64,000 nt of DNA from Kitasatospora sp. NBC_01246. GTDB lineage: Bacteria > Actinomycetota > Actinomycetes > Streptomycetales > Streptomycetaceae. This document shows, piece after piece, positions 59,544 to 64,000 of this stretch (within the stretch, counting starts at the first letter, position 1; every line of letters starts with the position of its first letter). The position numbers and the translations under genes were made by a program. The stretch spans positions 992,001-1,056,000 of the forward strand of contig NZ_CP108484.1 of assembly GCF_036226505.1 (NCBI RefSeq). Reading direction: 5' to 3'. Below the pieces are notes generated by a model. That model searched no databases, was not told the origin of the DNA, and worked only from the letters and a program-made list of their open reading frames with translations.

Positions 59544-60322
59544 GCTCTGTCTCCGTCCGCTCGTCCGGTGGATCCGACACCCAGATCCGCGGTGATCGTC
59601 GCGACCACCGCGGCCAACTGCTGATCGAGGAAGAAGTGGCCACCGGGGAAGGAGGTGAGCCGGAACTCCCCTGTGGTGTGGCCCTTCCAGCCGAGCGCCG
59701 CCGCCGGGTCGAGATACGGGTCGGCGTCCGCGAACAGGAAGGTGACCGGACAGGTCACGGTGGTGTCGGGCCGGGCGGTGTAACGGGAGTTGGCCCGGTA
59801 GTCGTTGCGGATGACGGTCAGGATCGACTCGCGGTACTTCGGGCGGTCCAGCAGCCTCGCCGGGATCCCGCCCAGCTCCCGGAGTTCGTCCAGGACCTCG
59901 TCGTCGCCCCGGGGGATGTTCAGGCCGAGCCCGGCGGACGGCGAGCGGCGGCCCGAGACGAACAGCCGCACCGGCGCCCGCCCGGCCGCCTCCAGCCGGC
60001 GGGTCACCTCGAAGGCGACGACCGAGCCCATGCTGTGGCCCAGGACGGCCAACGGCAGGTCGTCGAAGCCGAGCAGTTCGGCGCCGATCCGGTCGGCCAG
60101 CGCGCCGATGTCGTCGATCCCGCGCTCCCCGGAACGGCCGCGCCGCCCGGGGTACTGGACCGACAGCGCCTCGACGTCGCCGGGAAGGGCGGCCGAGAGC
60201 CGGCGGTAGGTGCCCGCCGAGGCCCCGGCGTGCGGGCAACAGACCAGGCGCAGCCCGGCCTTCGGTGCGGGGTCGAATATCTGGATCCATCCCGTGTTAT
60301 TGGTCAAGCCTTGTTCTTCCAT
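59540..60322 (-). CDS. Type II thioesterase of the cluster
   Basis: 260 residues: RLVCCPHAGASAGTYRRLSA, VLGHSMGSVVAFEV (Ser), FADADPYLDPA (Asp) and FPGGHFFLDQQL (His). It frees wrongly loaded or stalled acyl groups from carrier proteins, or could release the product. Overlap with the regulator gene means that its expression is tied to pathway control. It is closely similar in motifs to the thioesterase at 15066 (GHSMG, PGGHF). The ribosome site is weak. Confidence 0.87.
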   Translation of the reverse strand: MEEQGLTNNTGWIQIFDPAPKAGLRLVCCPHAGASAGTYRRLSAALPGDVEALSVQYPGRRGRSGERGIDDIGALADRIGAELLGFDDLPLAVLGHSMGSVVAFEVTRRLEAAGRAPVRLFVSGRRSPSAGLGLNIPRGDDEVLDELRELGGIPARLLDRPKYRESILTVIRNDYRANSRYTARPDTTVTCPVTFLFADADPYLDPAAALGWKGHTTGEFRLTSFPGGHFFLDQQLAAVVATITADLGVGSTGRADGDRA

Positions 60323-60625
60323 CCCAGTTGTCCCGTCCTATCCGATCACTGGGCAGCGGAGACGCAAATGATTGACGCAGGCGTGGAAGTTCTTCGGTGA
60401 GGAGAGTCGGCAGAAGGCAGGTGCGGCGCTTTCCTCGGGCCGTGATCGCCGTCGGGGCGGAGTCGACGGCGGCAACTCGCGTTCTCCATGGTGAGGGCCG
60501 CAACACGGTTCGCGGCCACAGCAGTTGCCAGGACGTCAGCTTACCTTGCGCCACTTTCATGTCAACCAATCAGAGTCCGTGTGCGACGTGTTCCCCGTGG
60601 GACTGCTGGTGAGGATTGGAAGGCC
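60323..60625. other. Gene-free region upstream of the thioesterase
   Basis: 303 bases between the thioesterase start and a decayed HTH gene. 60530-60600 is richer in A/T (TCATGTCAACCAATCAGAG) than the neighbours, which suggests promoter elements. No RNA or inverted repeat is recognised. Confidence 0.4.
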
Positions 60626-60960
60626 ATGAAGGAACACGCGCCATCCTGCCCGGACGCACCCGGGAGGCGCCTCGACCACCTCTTTTGCGACCGCCCGCCC
60701 CCGGGATCGCGGTCCGTACCGCAACGAAGCGGTGGCGAAGGCCATTCACCTCTATGACAGAGATATCTCGACGGTGCACATCGCATATCCGCGGAACGGC
60801 CCCGCGAAAGTCCGTCCCTGCACCACCCGGAGGCCCTCACGGGCTTCTTCGGCGTCAAGCCCGCGTACTTCTTCGGTGACGAGGTCGCAAAGGAGGCCGA
60901 TTCGACGCCGTCGAGGAGGCTCCGCCGGTCGGCCCTGTCGGCACTGTCGTCAGCGGCGGC
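60626..60960 (+). pseudogene. Twice-frameshifted small HTH regulator (EspR/XRE-like)
   Basis: ATG 60626 with GGAAGG upstream reads RRLDHLFCDRPPPGS. From 60711 a second frame continues GPYRNEAVAKAIHLYDRDIS and TVHIAYPRNGPA, and from 60806 a third frame continues SPSLHHPEALTGFFGVKPAY and FFGDEVAKEAD. Joined in order, they match small Streptomyces HTH proteins of the type LDHLF...NPSLxHLxALxxFFGVxPAYFF. Two one-base shifts break it, so no product is expected. The end is not defined; the convergent MFS gene ends at 61019. Confidence 0.7.
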
Positions 60961-61018
60961 AGCGGCGGCAGCGGCAGCGCCGAGGCAGCGGCGGCCTCCC
61001 GCCGCTGCCCCGGCGGCC

Positions 61019-62251
61019 TCACTCCGAGGCCGAGGACACCGGCGCGGCAGGGGGCTCGGCGGGCGCCGTGCGGCCGTCCGCCCGGCCCGAGGTCCAGGCG
61101 AGGCCGGCCGCCGACACGGCGAAGGCCGCCCCGACCGGGAGCAGGTGCCCGGCGGAGCCGAGGGCCTTCAGGCCGATCGCCCCGAGGACGCTGGACAGCG
61201 AGACCGCCAGGTACAGCACGGCCGCGTTGAGCGAGACGACGAGGGACTCGGAGCCCGCCGGGGCGAGCGCGATGATCCGCTGCTGCTGCGGCGCGGTCAG
61301 CGACCAGGAGGCCACCCCGCAGAACGCCACCGACACCAGCGCGGCCGCGAACGAGCCCCGGGCTTCCAGCATCGCCAGGAAGACGGCCGCCAGCCCCAGG
61401 GTCGCGGTGATCACCACCTTGCGCGGCCCGTACCGGTCGGCGAGGTGCCCGGCCATCAGGTTCCCGGCGGTGCCGGCCACCCCGAAGACCAGCAGCAGCA
61501 GCGAAACCCGCCCACCGTGTCCCCCGACGGCCGGCGCGAAGACGGAGCTGATGTACGTGTAGGGGAGGTAGACGCCGACGAAGGCCAGCAGGGTGCAGGC
61601 GAGCACGCCGGCCACCCGCCGATCGGTGAGCGGGGACAGGCGCCGGTGCAGCCCGGCCGCGGTGCCGAGCCTGATCTCGGGCAGGCGCAACGCGATCACG
61701 GCGGCGACCGGGACCGCCAGGGCGGTGACGACCCACATCGTCGCCCGCCAGCCGATCGCCTCACCGAGAGCGGTGCCCAGCGGCGCGCCGAGGGCGAGCG
61801 AGGCGGTCAGGCCCACGGTCACGATGGCGATCGCCCGGCCGCGGTGGCGCTCACCGGCGAGCGCCGCCGCCGTGGCGCCCGCGTTCGGGGTGAACATCGC
61901 CGCACCGGCCGCCGCGATCACCCGCGAGGCCAGCACCAGCCCGTAGCCGGGGGCGACCGCCGTCACCACGTTGCCCACCCCGAACACCAGCAGCGCCGTG
62001 ACCAGCACGGTACGCCGTGACCAGGTGCCGGTCAGCGCCGCCAGGACCGGGGAGAGCACCGCGTAGGCGAGGGCGAAGACACTGACCAGCTGGCCCGCCG
62101 CGGCGACATCGACGTGCAGTGAGCCGGCGATGTCGGGGAGCAGGCCCGCGATGACGAAGGCGTCGGTGCCCACGGCGAAGGTACCGAGGGCCAGGAGCAT
62201 CGCGGCGGGTCCCCAGGGGGCCGCCGGGGACGCGTCGGCGGGGTCGGTCAC
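61019..62251 (-). CDS. MFS transporter (DHA1 drug-efflux type)
   Basis: 410 residues with 12 helices. FAVGTDAFVIAGLLPDIAGS, GAPLGTALGEAIGWRATMW and the mid-loop RLSPLTDRRVAGVLACTLLA match the exporter at 46062 closely. GTG 62251 is chosen because GGGAG lies seven bases upstream; an ATG 15 codons earlier would fall inside an operator-like repeat. Divergent from an ArsR-type regulator. It probably gives self-resistance or exports the product. Confidence 0.87.
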   Translation of the reverse strand: MTDPADASPAAPWGPAAMLLALGTFAVGTDAFVIAGLLPDIAGSLHVDVAAAGQLVSVFALAYAVLSPVLAALTGTWSRRTVLVTALLVFGVGNVVTAVAPGYGLVLASRVIAAAGAAMFTPNAGATAAALAGERHRGRAIAIVTVGLTASLALGAPLGTALGEAIGWRATMWVVTALAVPVAAVIALRLPEIRLGTAAGLHRRLSPLTDRRVAGVLACTLLAFVGVYLPYTYISSVFAPAVGGHGGRVSLLLLVFGVAGTAGNLMAGHLADRYGPRKVVITATLGLAAVFLAMLEARGSFAAALVSVAFCGVASWSLTAPQQQRIIALAPAGSESLVVSLNAAVLYLAVSLSSVLGAIGLKALGSAGHLLPVGAAFAVSAAGLAWTSGRADGRTAPAEPPAAPVSSASE

Positions 62252-62282
62252 GGTGCGACTCCCGGTTCGATGATCGGCGTCT

Positions 62283-62302
62283 GTTACGACCGGCATCGTA
62301 AC
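62283..62302. promoter_or_regulatory. Perfect inverted repeat upstream of the second MFS gene
   Basis: GTTACGA-CCGGCA-TCGTAAC, 7-bp arms and a 6-base spacer, lies 32 bases before the chosen MFS start. It is in the 333-base divergent region 62252-62584, which otherwise shows no gene. The ArsR-type protein at 62585 is the natural candidate to bind it. Confidence 0.6.
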
Positions 62303-62584
62303 GGCAGGGGCCTCCCCCACTGGTGTCGACAGCGCGGCCGACCGTCGGGTTCCGGCCAAATGCCCGTCGGAGAAGTTCCGTTGGAGCCTTCGACGGCCGA
62401 CGACCCTGCGGCGACGCCGGTCCCCCGCAATTCCCCCGCGGCGGCCGAAAGACGTCAGAAAGGTCGATGTCCATCGGACAAGACGACTACTATCGAAGCA
62501 CGGAGAGCCTCCTGCCGAGCGGCCCGGGCGGATGGGTATCGTCGGCACCGGTGCACGGCCGCACCGACGAGCAGGGTGGAGCGG

Positions 62585-62932
62585 ATGCACGCGATCGAGG
62601 AGACCTGGCTGCCACAGCCCGACCTTGCGGCGGTGGACATCGGCACCGTGCTCCAGGCACTGGCCGATCCGGTGCGCCTGCAGATCCTCCGGGCGCTCGA
62701 CGCCTCCGCCGAGGAGTCGTGCACGTCGCTGGACCTGCCCGTCAAGCGCTCGACCGTCTCGCACCACCTGCGCACCCTGCGCGAGGCCGGTGTCGTGGCG
62801 ACCAGGCTGGTCGGCAACAGTCGGCTCAGCCGGCTGCGCCGGGACGACCTCGAAGCCCGTTTCCCCGGACTCCTGACCTCGATCCTCACGGCCGCCCCGG
62901 CGACCGCCCCACCGGCCGTCCCGACCGGCTGA
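62585..62932 (+). CDS. ArsR-family winged-helix repressor
   Basis: 115 residues. LQALADPVRLQILRALDASA, LDLPVKRSTVSHHLRTLREA and RDDLEARFPGLL show the ArsR winged helix with recognition helix KRSTVSHHLRTLRE. No Cys-rich metal site is seen (one ESCTS Cys), so it may sense a small organic molecule. ATG 62585 has AGGGTGGAG upstream, and a GTG three codons earlier is possible. It is divergent from the MFS gene with the inverted repeat between them. Confidence 0.85.
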   Translation: MHAIEETWLPQPDLAAVDIGTVLQALADPVRLQILRALDASAEESCTSLDLPVKRSTVSHHLRTLREAGVVATRLVGNSRLSRLRRDDLEARFPGLLTSILTAAPATAPPAVPTG

Positions 62933-63019
62933 CCCGGCGGGCCCGGTGATCCGGACCGCCACCGCACCGCCGCGCCATCGCGTCCACCCAACCGCCCCAC
63001 CGGCGAGAAGGAGCACAGC

Positions 63020-63646
63020 ATGGGCCGCTACGCCCACCTGGCGTACACCGACGAGGTGCGCCTGGTCCAAAGGGAACAGGGAAGCGAGTTGTCGGCCATC
63101 CGCCAGCTCGCGCACGGCGACGAGCCCGAGGAGCTGACGGACGCCGAGGCCGACTTCATCCAGTCCCGCGACGGGTTCTACCTGGCCAGCGTCAGCGAGA
63201 CCGGGTGGCCGTACGTCCAGTTCCGCGGCGGCCCGCCCGGCTTCGCCCAGGTCGTCGACGAGCGGACGATCGCCTTCGCCGAGGTGCGCGGCAATCGCCA
63301 GTACATCAGCACCGGCAACATCCGCGCGGACGGCCGGGTGGCGCTGTTCTTCATGGACTACGCCCGCCAGGCCCGGCTGAAGCTCTTCGGCCGGGCCTCG
63401 GTGCAGGACCTGGAGGAGAATCCGGAGCTCGACCGGCGCCTGCTCGCCACCCGGACCGGGGGCCGGGTGGAACGCCTGATGACCATCCACGTCGAGGGCT
63501 TCAACTGGAACTGCCCCCAGCACATCACCCCGCGCTTCTCCGAGGCCGAACTCCGGCCCCACCTCGACCAGTTGCAGGACCGGCTGGCCGCATTGGAGGA
63601 GGAGAACCGCCTACTGCGAACGCAACTGGAGCAGCGGGCCGGGTAG
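63020..63646 (+). CDS. Pyridoxamine-5'-phosphate-oxidase-family (flavin) protein
   Basis: 208 residues with a split-barrel flavin-binding core: DFIQSRDGFYLASVSETGWP, VQFRGGPPGFAQVVDERTIA and GNIRADGRVALFFMDYARQ. The C-terminus forms a heptad helix (LDQLQDRLAALEEENRLLR) likely to dimerise. Family members reduce F420- or FMN-dependent substrates, or simply bind flavin. AAGGAG precedes the ATG. It may be under control of the upstream ArsR gene, 87 bases away. Link to the cluster is unproven. Confidence 0.82.
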   Translation: MGRYAHLAYTDEVRLVQREQGSELSAIRQLAHGDEPEELTDAEADFIQSRDGFYLASVSETGWPYVQFRGGPPGFAQVVDERTIAFAEVRGNRQYISTGNIRADGRVALFFMDYARQARLKLFGRASVQDLEENPELDRRLLATRTGGRVERLMTIHVEGFNWNCPQHITPRFSEAELRPHLDQLQDRLAALEEENRLLRTQLEQRAG

Positions 63647-63756
63647 ACCGGCCTGAAGGTGCGCGGACCTGAGAACGCCGCCCCTCCTTTACTCCGGCGC
63701 CTTTCACCTCCATCTCATCTGCTGACCGGATGGCCGGCATGGCTCCGTGTGTGCGG

Positions 63757-64000
63757 TCAGGACGGCAAGGTGACCGACTGGGCGTGGTGGAAGACGTTCT
63801 TCTCGTCCCAGGTCTTCTTGGCCTTCCGCAGTCGGGCGTAGTTCTGCTTGTAGTAGAGGCGCTGGTAGGCCGGGTGCTTCTGGTCGGCCGTTCCGAGGTC
63901 GACGTCGGGGTAGTTCACATAGGCGCCGTCGGTGTCCGTGTCGATCTCCGGGATGCCGTTGGTGGCCTTGTAGACCGCTTGGTAGAGCCCGCTGAGGTAG
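63757..64000 (-). CDS. FAD-linked oxidase (berberine-bridge-like), C-terminus only
   Basis: 81 residues of C-terminus; the start lies beyond the right edge. DGAYVNYPDVDLGTADQKHP, then LYYKQNYARLRKAKKTWDEK and NVFHHAQSV are the typical BBE domain end of FAD-dependent oxidases with a vanillyl-alcohol-oxidase fold. The visible part looks intact to its stop. Such enzymes oxidise alcohols, sugars or alkaloid-type amines; the substrate is unknown. Confidence 0.82.
   Translation of the reverse strand, partial: YLSGLYQAVYKATNGIPEIDTDTDGAYVNYPDVDLGTADQKHPAYQRLYYKQNYARLRKAKKTWDEKNVFHHAQSVTLPS

Noticed and set aside
58545-60290. A single 581-codon gene for thioesterase-like plus LuxR-like protein
   Set aside because: The N-terminal 249 codons are a wrong-frame shadow of the thioesterase; the real genes overlap by GTGA.
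61019-63562. An 847-codon frame giving the second MFS a long N-terminal extension
   Set aside because: The extension is antisense to the ArsR and flavin-protein genes. MFS proteins of this type start just before helix 1, and GTG 62251 has a good ribosome site.

Overview
The window is high-GC actinobacterial DNA, most likely from a streptomycete (Streptomyces or Kitasatospora). GTG starts are frequent, genes in operons often overlap by 1-4 bases (ATGA, GTGA, TGATG), and the ClpP pair sits next to a PopR-like regulator. No tRNA, rRNA, transposase, integrase or CRISPR array was seen. Several decayed genes (lactonase, terpene cyclase, binding protein, HTH regulator) and many short tandem repeats suggest an accessory part of the chromosome.

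Layout. 1-4.7 kb: two sulfite-oxidase-like molybdoenzymes (one cut by the left edge), a GT87 glycosyltransferase and an MTA phosphorylase. 4.9-10.7 kb: an SGNH hydrolase, DoxX and DUF4239-like membrane proteins, a Pro/Ala-rich surface protein, and a clpP-clpP pair with two PopR-type boxes and its regulator, which ends in a Leu-Ala-Ala degron. 10.9-15 kb: an oxidoreductase and a TetR gene that share an operator sequence, a lactonase remnant and a secreted subtilisin. 15-21.4 kb: a type II thioesterase, a P-loop protein, an acyl-CoA ligase, and an aldolase-DHDPS operon opposite an XRE-cupin regulator. 21.5-29.9 kb: MacB-like ABC transporter genes (two large FtsX permeases and two ATPases). 30-37 kb: an EF-hand protein, an unknown protein, a second-type Rho, a terpene-cyclase remnant and a secreted phospholipase D-like protein. 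37-42.7 kb: a STAND-type NTPase with a long TPR tail and a small overlapping partner gene, resembling a conflict or signalling system.

42.9-62.9 kb is the most interesting part: a hybrid natural-product cluster with no modular PKS or NRPS. Its core, read on the minus strand from 58.4 to 48.1 kb, is an AurF-like diiron N-oxygenase, a class II aminoacyl-tRNA-synthetase-like amino acid:carrier-protein ligase, a carrier protein, an LCM-type O-methyltransferase, a KAS III-like synthase, an ATP-grasp ligase, a BtrK-like PLP decarboxylase, a second carrier protein, a ketosynthase-like protein with Gln in place of Cys, a split acyl-CoA dehydrogenase pair and an AcpS-type phosphopantetheinyl transferase. 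Two MFS exporters, TetR and ArsR regulators, a LuxR-type regulator overlapping a type II thioesterase, an asparagine-synthetase-like amidotransferase and a RimK-like ATP-grasp enzyme flank it.

My working model (inference): one or two amino acids are loaded on free-standing carrier proteins. One is decarboxylated on its carrier, as in butirosin GABA-carrier formation, and an amine is N-oxygenated by the AurF-like enzyme. The chain is then dehydrogenated and O-methylated, and joined or amidated by the ligase and amidotransferase. This could give a small N-oxidised product (nitro, oxime, nitronate or azoxy class). I cannot name the product.
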